Shown: piece by piece, positions 29,597 through 38,983 of the stretch | Layout: each line of letters starts with the position of its first letter | Numbering within the stretch: the first letter of the stretch is position 1 | Assembly (NCBI GenBank): GCA_024682455.1 | Contig: JAIKZF010000023.1 | Coordinates: 1 to 45,131 of the forward strand | Direction: 5' to 3' | From: Ruminiclostridium sp. | GTDB lineage: Bacteria; Bacillota; Clostridia; Oscillospirales; Ruminococcaceae | Length of the DNA stretch: 45,131 bases | Notes under the pieces: generated by a model | Databases searched by the model: none | Told to the model about the DNA's origin: nothing | What the model saw: only the letters and a program-made list of their open reading frames with translations | Made by a program: the position numbers and the translations under genes

Positions 29597-32206
29597 ATGG
29601 CGGCAGGCGCCGAAAACGAGAAAAAGCCTACTCCGATGCTGGAGCAGTATCTTAAGGTGCGCGACGAGTATAGGGACTGTGTATTGTTCTACCGCCTCGG
29701 TGACTTTTATGAGATGTTCTATGAGGACGCTGAGGAGATATCCAAGGAGCTTGAGCTGACGCTCACCTCCCGCGCGGGCGTTCCTATGTGCGGCGTTCCG
29801 TATCATTCCGTCGAGCAGTATATAAAGAGGCTCATAGATAACGGCCATAAGGTGGCAATATGCGAGCAGATGGAGGATCCGGCTCTCGCGAAGGGTCTTG
29901 TCGAGCGCGGAGTTATCCGCGTCATCACGCCCGGCACGCTGTATGAGGACAGCATGCTCGACGAGAGCAGGAACAACTACATCTCCTGCTTTTACTGCGA
30001 GCCCGGAGTCTGTGGAATGGTGTTCGCGGACATATCCACCGGAGAGTTCCACGCCATGGAGAAGCGCGGAAAGAATATCCAGCGCGACATAAACGCGGAG
30101 ATATCCCGCTATGTTCCCGCCGAGCTGCTGTTCAACGCGGAATTTCTTGATTACAGCGACGTGAACGCATTTGTGCACGCAAGACTTGAAAAGTCGGTGG
30201 GCGATCTTCTTGATGCCTCCGAATTTTCGCTCAACGATAAAAACGCGCTGTATGAGCAGTATTTCGGCGATGCCTCCGACGTCGAACGGATAGAAAAGCT
30301 GCCGCTGGCGGAAAAGGCTCTGCTGGCGGTATTCAGGTATATAAATGAGACGCAGAAGGCGTGCATAAAGCGCTCCGTCCGCCTGACCGTACATATAAGC
30401 GACGATTATATGGATCTGCCGATAACCACACGCCGCAATCTTGAGCTTACCGAGACAATGCGCAGCGGCGACAGGCGCGGTTCGCTGATATGGGTGCTCG
30501 ACCGCACCAAGACCGCAATGGGCAGACGAAAGCTCCGCAGCTTCATTGAGCAGCCTCTGCTCGACGCCGCGAACATACTCGACCGCCTTGACGCTGTGGA
30601 CAGGCTGGCGTCGGACTATGTGCTGCTGGAGGAGACGCGCGAATGTCTGCGCGGGATATACGATCTCGAAAGACTGATAACGAGAGTGGTGTACCGAGCC
30701 GCGGGTCCGCGGGACGTTACAGCTCTCGGCAATACCTGCCGCAGGATACCTCCGCTGAAAGAAAAGCTTGAGGAGGCAAAGTCCTCAAAGCTCCTCGCGA
30801 GGCTGAACGAGAAGATAAGTCCGCTCACGGAGATAGCTACGCTCGTCGAGAACGCCATAGCCGAGGAGCCCCCCGCTCTGATGAAGGACGGCGGCTATAT
30901 CCGCGACGGCTTCAACGACGAGCTCGACAGGCTCCGTGCTGTGGCAAGCGACGGGAAGGATATCCTGAAAAGCATCGAGGAGCGTGAGCGCGAGGCTACC
31001 GGCATAAAGAACCTGCGCGTCGGCTACAACCGCGTGTTCGGCTATTATATCGAGGTGTCGAAGGGCAATATCCCGCTCGTTCCCGACAGCTACATAAGAA
31101 AACAGACTCTCACCAACGGCGAGAGATATATAACCGAGGAACTGAAAAAGACCGAGAACGAGATACTCGGCGCGAACGACAAGATACTCGCTCTCGAAGC
31201 CGAGATATTCGCCGAGGTGCGCGATTTCATATCCTCGAAGCTGGAGATCGTTCAGCGCACCGCCGACGCGGTCGCGTACGTGGACGTGCTCCAGAGCTAC
31301 GCGACTGCGGCGCGCGAGCAGAGCTTCGTGCGCCCGGATATATCGCTGGAGCCTGTCATAGATATAAAGGCGGGCAGGCATCCGGTAATAGAGAAGATGC
31401 GTACCGACACGGTTTTCACGCCGAATGACGCGCTTCTCGACACAAACGAAAACAGGCTGCTCATCATCACGGGCCCTAATATGGCGGGAAAATCCACGTT
31501 CATGCGCCAGGTCGCGGTCATAACGCTCATGGCGCAGATAGGCAGCTTTGTCCCGGCGCGCTCCGCGAGGATCGGGATAGTGGACAAGATATTCACCCGT
31601 GTGGGAGCCAGCGACGATCTCGCGGCAGGACAGTCAACGTTCATGGTGGAGATGAACGAGGTGGCGGAGATACTCAAGAACGCGACCAAGAACAGCCTCG
31701 TGATACTCGACGAGATAGGCCGCGGAACCTCGACTTTCGACGGAATGTCGATAGCCAAGGCGACTGCCGAGTACATCAACAACAAGATAGGCTGCAAGAC
31801 CCTGTTTGCGACTCATTATCACGAGCTGACGGCTCTGGAAAAGGACAACAAGGGCGTGCGCAATTACAGCGTCGCGGTGATGAAGAAGGGCGACGACATA
31901 AAGTTCCTGCATAAGATCGTTGACGGAGGCACCGACAACAGCTACGGCATAGAGGTCGCGAAGCTCGCGGGGCTCCCGCCGAAGGTCATAGCCGCGGCAA
32001 AGGAGGCTCTGCGGGATATCGAGCTAGGCTCGAAGATAGATCTTGAAAAGCGCCTGACCGAGGAAGAGGAAAACCGTGAGCAGTACGATTTCTCGCAGAT
32101 AGCGAAAAACAACGTGATACAGGCGATAAAGAACCTCGATCTCGACGATATGTCGCCGCGTGACGCTTACGCTCGCCTCGCGGAGTTCAAGGAAATGCTT
32201 AAGTAA
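29597..32206 (+). CDS. mutS: DNA mismatch repair protein MutS
   Basis: Mismatch-recognition ATPase (869 aa, normal). Seen: the N-terminal mismatch-binding motif GDFYEMFYEDA (Phe-x-Glu) near residue 37, the connector and lever domains, Walker A ITGPNMAGKSTFMRQ near 628, the signature DDLAAGQSTFMVEM, Walker B NSLVILDEIGRGTSTFDG, and the ABC His in FATHYHEL. The C-terminus ends in the usual helical tail. It is followed after 13 nt by a membrane gene rather than directly by mutL. Confidence 0.98.
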   Translation: MAAGAENEKKPTPMLEQYLKVRDEYRDCVLFYRLGDFYEMFYEDAEEISKELELTLTSRAGVPMCGVPYHSVEQYIKRLIDNGHKVAICEQMEDPALAKGLVERGVIRVITPGTLYEDSMLDESRNNYISCFYCEPGVCGMVFADISTGEFHAMEKRGKNIQRDINAEISRYVPAELLFNAEFLDYSDVNAFVHARLEKSVGDLLDASEFSLNDKNALYEQYFGDASDVERIEKLPLAEKALLAVFRYINETQKACIKRSVRLTVHISDDYMDLPITTRRNLELTETMRSGDRRGSLIWVLDRTKTAMGRRKLRSFIEQPLLDAANILDRLDAVDRLASDYVLLEETRECLRGIYDLERLITRVVYRAAGPRDVTALGNTCRRIPPLKEKLEEAKSSKLLARLNEKISPLTEIATLVENAIAEEPPALMKDGGYIRDGFNDELDRLRAVASDGKDILKSIEEREREATGIKNLRVGYNRVFGYYIEVSKGNIPLVPDSYIRKQTLTNGERYITEELKKTENEILGANDKILALEAEIFAEVRDFISSKLEIVQRTADAVAYVDVLQSYATAAREQSFVRPDISLEPVIDIKAGRHPVIEKMRTDTVFTPNDALLDTNENRLLIITGPNMAGKSTFMRQVAVITLMAQIGSFVPARSARIGIVDKIFTRVGASDDLAAGQSTFMVEMNEVAEILKNATKNSLVILDEIGRGTSTFDGMSIAKATAEYINNKIGCKTLFATHYHELTALEKDNKGVRNYSVAVMKKGDDIKFLHKIVDGGTDNSYGIEVAKLAGLPPKVIAAAKEALRDIELGSKIDLEKRLTEEEENREQYDFSQIAKNNVIQAIKNLDLDDMSPRDAYARLAEFKEMLK

Positions 32207-32219
32207 GGAGATACGGGCA

Positions 32220-32804
32220 GTGAAACAAAGCTGCAAAAAAGCCGCCGCCGCCGGGATAATATGCGAAGTGCTGTATTTTCTGTCGGTCACTGTGTTTCTT
32301 GTTACAGGGAACGATATCGCGCTGACCGTCTGGGAGCTTATGACGGTGGCGGGCGCAGTCGTTATGCTTGTCGGGATGCTTGTTATAGCGGAGGGATACG
32401 GGACAGGACCACTGCACCTGAGACTGTTGACGGTCTCTTTGGCGGGAACGGTCATTATTACCTCCATAGCCCATTTTACGAGCATCGGAGTTATCAGACC
32501 GCTTGCGGCGCGGGGAGAAGCGATACCGGAATATTTTAGGATCGGAGTATTCCCGAGCCTTGAAATGACGCTTGATTATACCGCGTGGGGCTTCTTTATG
32601 GGAGCGGCTTTCATCATACTGTTCCTTGGGATAAAGGGCAAGGCCCTGAGGATTATTTCGTTAACGTGCGGAGTACTGTGTTTTATTGGCTTCGCGGGCA
32701 GCTTCTTCAACGAAAATCTGTGGTACGCGGCGGTTTTCGGTTACGGCTTCGGATATCTGATAATGTGCATATCTGTTCTGAACAAGCGGCCTGAAAAGAA
32801 ATGA
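32220..32804 (+). CDS. six-TM membrane protein between mutS and mutL, unknown
   Basis: 194 aa from a GTG at 32220, with AAGGAG 9 nt upstream; the ORF-track start at 32160 lies within mutS and is not real. Six hydrophobic segments (about residues 11-30, 37-57, 67-87, 108-130, 138-155 and 160-182). Its layout resembles DUF4386-type proteins, but I am not sure. It shares strand and spacing with the mut genes, so it is probably co-transcribed; a role in repair is not implied. Confidence 0.75.
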   Translation: MKQSCKKAAAAGIICEVLYFLSVTVFLVTGNDIALTVWELMTVAGAVVMLVGMLVIAEGYGTGPLHLRLLTVSLAGTVIITSIAHFTSIGVIRPLAARGEAIPEYFRIGVFPSLEMTLDYTAWGFFMGAAFIILFLGIKGKALRIISLTCGVLCFIGFAGSFFNENLWYAAVFGYGFGYLIMCISVLNKRPEKK

Positions 32805-32828
32805 CTCTGTAAAGAAAAAGGGGTTTTT

Positions 32829-33227
32829 ATGAAAAGAGAACTCGGTATAGCACGCTGCGGGCTTGCCTGCTGTCTGTGCTCGGAGAATAAGGAGTGCAGG
32901 GGCTGTAAGCGCGACGGCTTTCTGGAGCTTTCATGGTGTAAGGACGCCGAGTGGTGCGAGAACAGAAAGTGCGTCATAGAAAAGGGGCTGTCCGGCTGCT
33001 GCGAGTGCGAGCCGAAGGACTGCCGCAAGGGTCTGTACGCCGATAAGATAAAGCCGAGGGCTTTCGCGGAATTTGCGCACAGGTACGGCGTTGAGAGGCT
33101 GCTCGACTGCCTTGAGCGCAACGAGAGGGCGGGCATTGTCTATCACCGCGAGGGAATAATCGGCGACTACGACGATTTTGACGATATAGAGAAGCTTATT
33201 GATTTTATTGGAACAGGAAAGAGATAA
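32829..33227 (+). CDS. Cys-rich DUF3795-like protein
   Basis: 132 aa. The first half is very Cys-rich (about 15 Cys), starting ARCGLACCLCSENKECRGC and including CCECEPKDCRKG; the second half is helical and acidic. The CGL-x-C-x-x-C start fits DUF3795, a family thought to bind metal or an Fe-S cluster, with no known reaction. A second unusual insertion between mutS and mutL; mutL starts 2 nt after its stop, so expression is tightly linked. Confidence 0.75.
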   Translation: MKRELGIARCGLACCLCSENKECRGCKRDGFLELSWCKDAEWCENRKCVIEKGLSGCCECEPKDCRKGLYADKIKPRAFAEFAHRYGVERLLDCLERNERAGIVYHREGIIGDYDDFDDIEKLIDFIGTGKR

Positions 33228-33229
33228 AA

Positions 33230-35218
33230 TTGGCAAAGATAAATCTGCTCGATAAAAGCGTATTCGAGCTCATAGCGGCGGGCGAGGTCATAGAACGCCC
33301 CGCGTCCGTCATCAAGGAGCTTGTCGAAAACTCAATAGACGCCGGAGCCGGGCACATCACCGTCGAGATAAAGAACGGCGGCAGTACCTTCATGCGCGTG
33401 ACCGACGACGGCTGCGGTATCGCATTTGACGAGATACCGACCGCGTTCCTGCGCCACGCGACCAGCAAGGTCAGGACAGCGAAGGATCTCGACAGGATAT
33501 TCACGCTCGGGTTCCGCGGCGAGGCTCTCGCGTCAGTCGCGGCGGTAGCCCGCGTCGAGGTGCTTACAAAGGAGCCCGGCACGGAAATGGGCGGGAGCTT
33601 CCGTATCAGCGGCGGCGAGATCACCGAGCACGAGCGTACGGGCTGCCCGGACGGAACGACGATAATAATACGCGACCTGTTCTATAATGTTCCGGCGCGT
33701 CAGAAATTCCTGAAAAAGGACATCACCGAGGGCAATCAGATACAGTCCCTCGTCGATAAGTTAGCCTTGGCGCACCCGGAGATCGCGTTCCGTATGATAC
33801 GCGACAACAAGTGCGTCCGTGACACGAGCGGCGGGGGAGACTATTACTCCGCCATTTATTCGATATTCGGCAAGCAGTTTGCGCTGAGCCTTATCCCGGT
33901 CGATTTCACGCTGAACGGCGTTTCGGTGACCGGCTATGTATCGTCTCCGCTGTTCACACGCGGGAACCGTTCATTGCAGTATTTCTATGTGAACGGCAGG
34001 AACGTCCGTTCCCTGACATGCACTACCGCGCTTGAAGAGGGCTTCCGCAACAGCATCATGGTGGGAAAGTTCCCGGCCTGTGTGCTCAATATCGTAATGG
34101 CACCCGAGCTCTGCGATGTGAACGTCAGCCCCTCAAAGACCGAGGTGCGCTTCGCGTTTGACAGGAACGTCTTTGACGCCGTGAATTTCGGCGTAAGGAA
34201 TGCGATCCTCAACGCCGACAGCCGCCGCGAGGTGAAGCTCGTAAAAAAGGATATACCCACGGAAGACCCCGATATGCGCGGCAATGACAAGATACTGTTT
34301 GACAAGGCGATCAAAGCCATAGAGAACACGCCTGCCGCCGCTCCGGAGAGCGTCGGCGATACCGGCGAGCCCGAGGTATTCGTGCCTGCGGCACCCCCCG
34401 AGCCTGTGAGACCCGCGGCAGCTCCGTTCACGGTAAAGCATGAGGAGAACGAGTTCGTTCAGCAGCGCTTTGCGAGCGGAGTCGACGTGACGATCGAATA
34501 TGATGAGGACGGCGATGATGCCGCAGAGGCTCCGAAAGCGCCGGAGACGGGTTCATTCCGCTATATAAACAGCTCATCGTTCGGAGAGCGGGAACAGCCC
34601 GCCCCGCGTAAGGTACCCGTTGTAACGTCCGAGCCCGAGAAGCCCCCCCTGAAAGTGATCGGCGAGGCGTTCGGCACCTATATACTCTGCACCTGCGGCG
34701 ATGAGTTCATTATGATGGACAAGCACGCTGCCCACGAGCGCATACGCTTTGAAAAGCGCAAGCTTGAGCTGCTCACATCGTCGCAGCTTCTTGCCGAGGC
34801 TGAGGAGGTCATACTGAGCGACGCGCAGTACGGGGCTGTTGCCGAAAACGTCGATCTTCTCGCGGATGTCGGGATAGACATAGTGCTGACTGATGGAAAA
34901 TGCGAGATAACGGCGGCACCGTCCGCGTTCACGGGAGGCCCCGAGGCTGTCGATCCGGCGGAGCTTCTGATACACTGCGCCGACGCGCTGGCAGGCGGCA
35001 ATACGAACATCGAGGCGGTCGTCTACGGCGACCTGCTCCATACCCGCGCCTGCAAGTCCGCGATAAAGGCGCATGACGTGACCTCGCGCGAGGAGCTGGA
35101 GGCTCTGGCAAAAGAGGTCTGGGAAAACGAGGGCATACGTTTCTGTCCTCATGGCAGACCGATAATGGTCAAGCTGACCGAATACGAGATAGAAAAGTAT
35201 TTCAGCAGGATACAATGA
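33230..35218 (+). CDS. mutL: DNA mismatch repair protein MutL with endonuclease motif
   Basis: Mismatch-repair ATPase and nicking endonuclease (662 aa). Starts with TTG, with AGGAAAGAG upstream. Seen: the GHKL ATPase motifs VENSIDAGA, DDGCGI and GFRGEAL within residues 30-105, a Pro/Glu/Ala-rich linker at about 360-470, and a C-terminal domain with the metal-binding nuclease motif MDKHAAHERIRFE and CPHGRP. The nuclease motif marks the MutH-independent type used by Firmicutes. Overlaps miaA by ATGA. Confidence 0.98.
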   Translation: MAKINLLDKSVFELIAAGEVIERPASVIKELVENSIDAGAGHITVEIKNGGSTFMRVTDDGCGIAFDEIPTAFLRHATSKVRTAKDLDRIFTLGFRGEALASVAAVARVEVLTKEPGTEMGGSFRISGGEITEHERTGCPDGTTIIIRDLFYNVPARQKFLKKDITEGNQIQSLVDKLALAHPEIAFRMIRDNKCVRDTSGGGDYYSAIYSIFGKQFALSLIPVDFTLNGVSVTGYVSSPLFTRGNRSLQYFYVNGRNVRSLTCTTALEEGFRNSIMVGKFPACVLNIVMAPELCDVNVSPSKTEVRFAFDRNVFDAVNFGVRNAILNADSRREVKLVKKDIPTEDPDMRGNDKILFDKAIKAIENTPAAAPESVGDTGEPEVFVPAAPPEPVRPAAAPFTVKHEENEFVQQRFASGVDVTIEYDEDGDDAAEAPKAPETGSFRYINSSSFGEREQPAPRKVPVVTSEPEKPPLKVIGEAFGTYILCTCGDEFIMMDKHAAHERIRFEKRKLELLTSSQLLAEAEEVILSDAQYGAVAENVDLLADVGIDIVLTDGKCEITAAPSAFTGGPEAVDPAELLIHCADALAGGNTNIEAVVYGDLLHTRACKSAIKAHDVTSREELEALAKEVWENEGIRFCPHGRPIMVKLTEYEIEKYFSRIQ

Positions 35219-36156
35219 TGGATAAGACATTTCTTGTCGTGGTCTGCGGACCGACGGCTTCGGGGAAGACAAGGCTGGCGGTGGATCTTGCTCTGCGCTT
35301 CGGCGGGGAGGTGGTCTCCGCAGACTCTATGCAGATATACAAGGGCATGGACATAGCAAGCGCCAAGCCGACGGAAGCTGAAAAAATGGGCGTGCCGCAC
35401 CACCTTATGGACTTCCTCGACCCGAGGGAGCCGTTTTCCGTGGCTGATTACGCCGTTATGGCGCGAAGCTGTATCGCGGATATACATTCGCGCGGGAAGC
35501 TGCCGATAATGTGCGGAGGCACGGGACTGTACATAAACGCGGTCGTGGATAACATCGAATTCGACGATACGGGCAGCGACCCGGGCTTCCGGGCTGAGAT
35601 GAACGCCCTCGCTGCGGAAAAGGGAGCGGCGTTCCTGCTCGAAAGGCTGGCTGAGATAGACCCGGAAGCGGCGTCGCAGCTCCACGAGAACAATCTGAAA
35701 CGCGTCATACGCGCCCTGGAGGTATATCACATAAGCGGCAGGACCATGACCGAGCTGAAAGCGGCGAGCCGTCTTAACCCCTCGCCCTACGAGCCGTGCA
35801 TGATGATGATAGACTACCCGCGCGAGGAGCTTTATTCCCGTATCGACAAGCGCGTCGATATGATGCTCGAAGCCGGGCTCCTTGACGAGGCAAGGGAGTT
35901 TTTCACGCACGATGACTATGTCACGGCGGCGCAGGCGATAGGGTACAAGGAGCTTAAACCTTACTTCGACGGACAGCGTTCTCTGGAGGAATGTACAGAC
36001 ATTCTGAAGCGCGAAACGCGTCGATATGCCAAAAGACAGCTTACATGGTTCAAAAAAGATAGTCGAATTGAACATATTTCGACCGTATCTGCCGTCAATT
36101 ATGATAAAATTGTAAAAATTGCTGAAAATTTAATAAAAAAATATAGCTTTTTATAA
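35215..36156 (+). CDS. miaA: tRNA dimethylallyltransferase
   Basis: Adds the dimethylallyl group to A37 of tRNAs reading UNN codons, making the substrate of MiaB (313 aa). Seen: the P-loop CGPTASGKTRLA near residue 12, SADSMQIYKGMDIASAKPT, VGGT-like MCGGTGLYINAVV, and the C-terminal KRETRRYAKRQLTWFKKD. Start codon overlaps the mutL stop; ATG 35215 or 35218 are both possible. Hfq follows after its own promoter. Confidence 0.97.
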   Translation: MMDKTFLVVVCGPTASGKTRLAVDLALRFGGEVVSADSMQIYKGMDIASAKPTEAEKMGVPHHLMDFLDPREPFSVADYAVMARSCIADIHSRGKLPIMCGGTGLYINAVVDNIEFDDTGSDPGFRAEMNALAAEKGAAFLLERLAEIDPEAASQLHENNLKRVIRALEVYHISGRTMTELKAASRLNPSPYEPCMMMIDYPREELYSRIDKRVDMMLEAGLLDEAREFFTHDDYVTAAQAIGYKELKPYFDGQRSLEECTDILKRETRRYAKRQLTWFKKDSRIEHISTVSAVNYDKIVKIAENLIKKYSFL

Positions 36157-36163
36157 AAAAGTA

Positions 36164-36172
36164 TGTTATAAT
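36164..36172 (+). promoter_or_regulatory. extended -10 promoter of hfq
   Basis: TGTTATAAT gives a full extended -10. The -35 region at 36144-36149 (TAGCTT) is poor. The leader (about 100 nt) contains a small CCGGAG/CTCCGG hairpin. Confidence 0.6.
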
Positions 36173-36279
36173 GATTAAGTATGGTATTGCGGTATGCCCG
36201 AGAGCCGGAGCGCCCCTCCGGAAAGAAAGAGGACAAGCTGCCGTACCGACGGGATAGGTTTATTAAGGAAGGACATATC

Positions 36280-36534
36280 ATGGCTAAGGAACTCAATCTT
36301 CAGGACGTATTTCTCAATCAGGCAAGAAAAGACAGAATACCCGTAACTATCTACATTACCAACGGTTTCCAGTTCAAGGGTATAGTAAAAGGGTTCGACA
36401 ATTATACGGTGATACTTGATACGGACGGCAAACAGAACCTCATCTACAAGCACGCTATCTCAACTATAACGCCGCTCAGACCTATTTCACTCCTTGACGC
36501 TTTCGATAAGGAAGACGGAGAGAGCAAGGAATAA
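36280..36534 (+). CDS. hfq: RNA chaperone Hfq
   Basis: Hexameric Sm-like RNA chaperone (84 aa from ATG 36280, with AAGGAAGGA upstream; the longer ORF reads through the leader). Seen: [41 protein letters not shown] (Sm1, with the proximal-face residues) and YKHAISTI (Sm2). The C-terminal tail is short and acidic, as in Gram-positive forms. The place after miaA is conserved from Bacillus to enterobacteria. Confidence 0.97.
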   Translation: MAKELNLQDVFLNQARKDRIPVTIYITNGFQFKGIVKGFDNYTVILDTDGKQNLIYKHAISTITPLRPISLLDAFDKEDGESKE

Positions 36535-36540
36535 CAGCCG

Positions 36541-37782
36541 ATGGATGAATCGGATAAGAGACGAGCGTTTACCACCAGGGTGATATGGGTAGTTATCGGT
36601 ATCTTCCTTATTGTCATGGTGGGCAGCCAGATAATTCTGTATTTCAGCAGCCCGGTGCGCACCGAAACGGCGACCCTTTATACCGCTACCGAGGCGATAA
36701 GCTTCAAGGGCGTTTACGTAAGGGACGAAAAGCTCGTTTCATACAATGTTAACGGAATAATAAGCTATACTCACCCCGACGGCTCGAAGGTCGGCAAGAA
36801 TTCGGTCATAGCGAAGGTCTACAAGAACCGCTCGGACATTATTCTCCGCCGCCGGATAGACGAGCTTGAGGAGCAGAGGGCTGTGCTCACGGAGGCTCAG
36901 GCTTTCGTCGGCGCGGATACCTCACAGCTCGAATCCTTTTCAAATCAGATAAGCGAAAAGCATTCCGAGCTTATGCAGTATATATACGACGGCAATTATG
37001 AGGCTGCGTCGGCGATGAAGAGCGATTTCCTCGACCTTCAGAGCAAGCGCGAGATAGTCAAGGGAACGGAAACCTCCTTCGACGACAAGATAAGCAGTAT
37101 CGACAGTATGATATCGGAACTGCGCTCCCGTATAACCTACGAGCCTTATGAGATCACGATCCCGGAAACGGGTTATTTCATAAGCAGGGCGGACGGCTAC
37201 GAAAACAAGCTCAATACAGCGTCTGTCTATGACCTGACCGCCGAGCAGATAACCGAGATAGTCGACGCGGAGGAGCGTCAGGACAATCCCGCGGGCGTTA
37301 TCGGCAAGCTCGTCAGCGATTATACTTGGTATATGGCTGCCGTGCTCGATACGGTAAGGCTCGGTACGGTGTTTCAGGGCGCGGAGGTAACGCTGCGCAT
37401 AGGCAATTCCGGACAGAACGTAAAGGCTGAGATAGTCAGCCTTACAAAGCAGACGGACGGCAGGTGCATCGCGATATTCAGGTGCGATATGTTCCTCGCG
37501 GACTTCATAGGCTCAAGAGTGGCGCAGGCAAGGCTCCTGCTGGACGACCATATAGGCATAATGATACCGAACTCCGCGCTCCGCATAAGCGACACGGACG
37601 GTTCCGTCGGTGTTTATATACAGGACGGCATAGTTGTGAGATTCAGGAAGGTAAGACAGATACTCTCGCAGGAGGAATATACGCTTGTACAGGATACCTC
37701 CGACGAGGACGGCTATCTTCACCTGTATGACAATATAATCGTTGAAGGAAGGGATCTGTATGACGGAAGGATCATCGGATAG
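36541..37782 (+). CDS. HlyD-like membrane adaptor protein of the division cluster
   Basis: 413 aa. Seen: a short cytoplasmic N-terminus, one TM at about residues 13-34, a first lipoyl/barrel-like half around GVYVRDEKLVSYNVNGIISYTHPDGSKVGKNSVIAKVY, a coiled coil at about 95-200, then the second half with a beta-barrel. This is the layout of a membrane-fusion adaptor. No transporter gene is beside it. It lies immediately before ylmE-sepF, so a role at the division site or in export linked to it is possible. AAGGA precedes the ATG by 11 nt. It overlaps ylmE by 23 nt. Confidence 0.8.
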   Translation: MDESDKRRAFTTRVIWVVIGIFLIVMVGSQIILYFSSPVRTETATLYTATEAISFKGVYVRDEKLVSYNVNGIISYTHPDGSKVGKNSVIAKVYKNRSDIILRRRIDELEEQRAVLTEAQAFVGADTSQLESFSNQISEKHSELMQYIYDGNYEAASAMKSDFLDLQSKREIVKGTETSFDDKISSIDSMISELRSRITYEPYEITIPETGYFISRADGYENKLNTASVYDLTAEQITEIVDAEERQDNPAGVIGKLVSDYTWYMAAVLDTVRLGTVFQGAEVTLRIGNSGQNVKAEIVSLTKQTDGRCIAIFRCDMFLADFIGSRVAQARLLLDDHIGIMIPNSALRISDTDGSVGVYIQDGIVVRFRKVRQILSQEEYTLVQDTSDEDGYLHLYDNIIVEGRDLYDGRIIG

Positions 37783-38482
37783 CAGGCTTTCCGTTATAGC
37801 CGATAACATAAAGCGCATTGAGGAGAACATCGAAAAAGCGAAGCTCGATGCCAGCAGGTCAGACACGGTAAGGCTCATGGGAGTCACGAAAACGGTCGAC
37901 CCCGAAATAGTGAGCTTTTCGGTGCGAAACGGCGTTAAGCTGCTCGGCGAGAACAGAGTTCAGGAGTTCCTCGACAAGAGAGACCGTTATGAGGGCAGCC
38001 CGGAGATCCATTTTATCGGAGGACTCCAGACCAACAAAGTAAAATATATAATCGACAAGGTAAAAATGATACATTCGGCGGACAGCGAAAAGCTTATCCG
38101 CGAGATAGCTCACCGCGCCGGGAACGCGCAGCTGACAATGGATATCCTTATCGAGGTCAACATCGGCGGGGAAGAAAGCAAGAGCGGCGTGAAGCCTGAA
38201 GCTCTGGACGAGCTGGCGGACATGGTCGGGGAATTCCCTGACGTGCGGCTGCGCGGGCTCATGGCTATACCTCCCGTTGACGTGAACGGCAGCTCGGAGA
38301 AGTATTTTGAGCGGATGCAGAGGCTTTTCGGCGATCTGCGGGACAGGAAGAACGGCGTTCCCGGATACCTGATAGACACATTGTCAATGGGTATGTCGGG
38401 CGATTACGAGGCGGCTGTAAGGCACGGCTCCACCATTGTGAGGGTCGGCAGCGCGCTGTACGGACAAAGGATCTATAAGTAA
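37760..38482 (+). CDS. ylmE: YggS/YlmE family PLP homeostasis protein
   Basis: PLP-binding barrel protein that buffers free pyridoxal phosphate, without known catalysis (240 aa). The ATG at 37760 is preferred over the TTG at 37742; GAAGGAAGGG lies upstream, inside the previous gene. Seen: the PLP Lys in MGVTKTVDPEIV, GENRVQEFLDK, FIGGLQTNKVKYI, and the C-terminal phosphate-binding LSMGMSGDYEAAVRHGSTIVRVGSALYG. The position before sepF is conserved in Firmicutes. Confidence 0.95.
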   Translation: MTEGSSDSRLSVIADNIKRIEENIEKAKLDASRSDTVRLMGVTKTVDPEIVSFSVRNGVKLLGENRVQEFLDKRDRYEGSPEIHFIGGLQTNKVKYIIDKVKMIHSADSEKLIREIAHRAGNAQLTMDILIEVNIGGEESKSGVKPEALDELADMVGEFPDVRLRGLMAIPPVDVNGSSEKYFERMQRLFGDLRDRKNGVPGYLIDTLSMGMSGDYEAAVRHGSTIVRVGSALYGQRIYK

Positions 38483-38500
38483 ATCACATATATCAGCAAT

Positions 38501-38520
38501 TCCCGTTTAAGGATACGGGA
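38501..38520 (+). other. hairpin adjoining the sepF ribosome binding site
   Basis: TCCCGT (38501-38506) pairs with ACGGGA (38515-38520), whose last bases begin the purine-rich RBS GGAGGAGGA. It may modulate access to the RBS; the short stem makes this a weak call. Confidence 0.35.
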
Positions 38521-38536
38521 GGAGGAGGACTTAAAC

Positions 38537-38983
38537 ATGGGATTCATGGATCAATTCAAGAAGATCACGGGTCTGAACGGAAATGATGAGAATTACGATC
38601 AGGACAACGACTACGGCAACGAGATCTCGTCCGCCATCAATTTCGACGACTATGATTCTCAGAGACCCACGATCAAGAGCACGAAAACGATGAGCATACC
38701 CGCGACCACACATCTGCAGGTCATCGTTGTAAAGCCCGAGAAGTATTCGGACGCAGCCGCGATAGCCGATCACTTCAAGAACAAGAAGACCGTCGTGCTC
38801 AATCTTGATAATACCAACAAGGATGTCGCGAACAGACTCATCGACTTCCTCGGAGGTGTCGCGTACGCGGCGGACGGCGACCTCAAGCGTATCGCCAGCA
38901 CCACATACATAATCGTTCCCGTGAACGTTGATATCTCGGGCGATATGATAGAGGAGCTCGGCAATAACAACGACTTTATCTGA
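38537..38983 (+). CDS. sepF: cell division protein SepF
   Basis: FtsZ-binding ring-forming protein that anchors the Z ring to the membrane (148 aa). Seen: an N-terminal amphipathic membrane-binding start MGFMDQFKKITG, an acidic linker (about 15-55), and the SepF core with VIVVKPEKYSDAAAIADHFKNKKTVVLNLDN and RLIDFLGGVAYAADGDLKRIASTTYIIVP. The strong RBS GGAGGAGG lies upstream. Stop overlaps the ylmH start. Confidence 0.96.
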   Translation: MGFMDQFKKITGLNGNDENYDQDNDYGNEISSAINFDDYDSQRPTIKSTKTMSIPATTHLQVIVVKPEKYSDAAAIADHFKNKKTVVLNLDNTNKDVANRLIDFLGGVAYAADGDLKRIASTTYIIVPVNVDISGDMIEELGNNNDFI

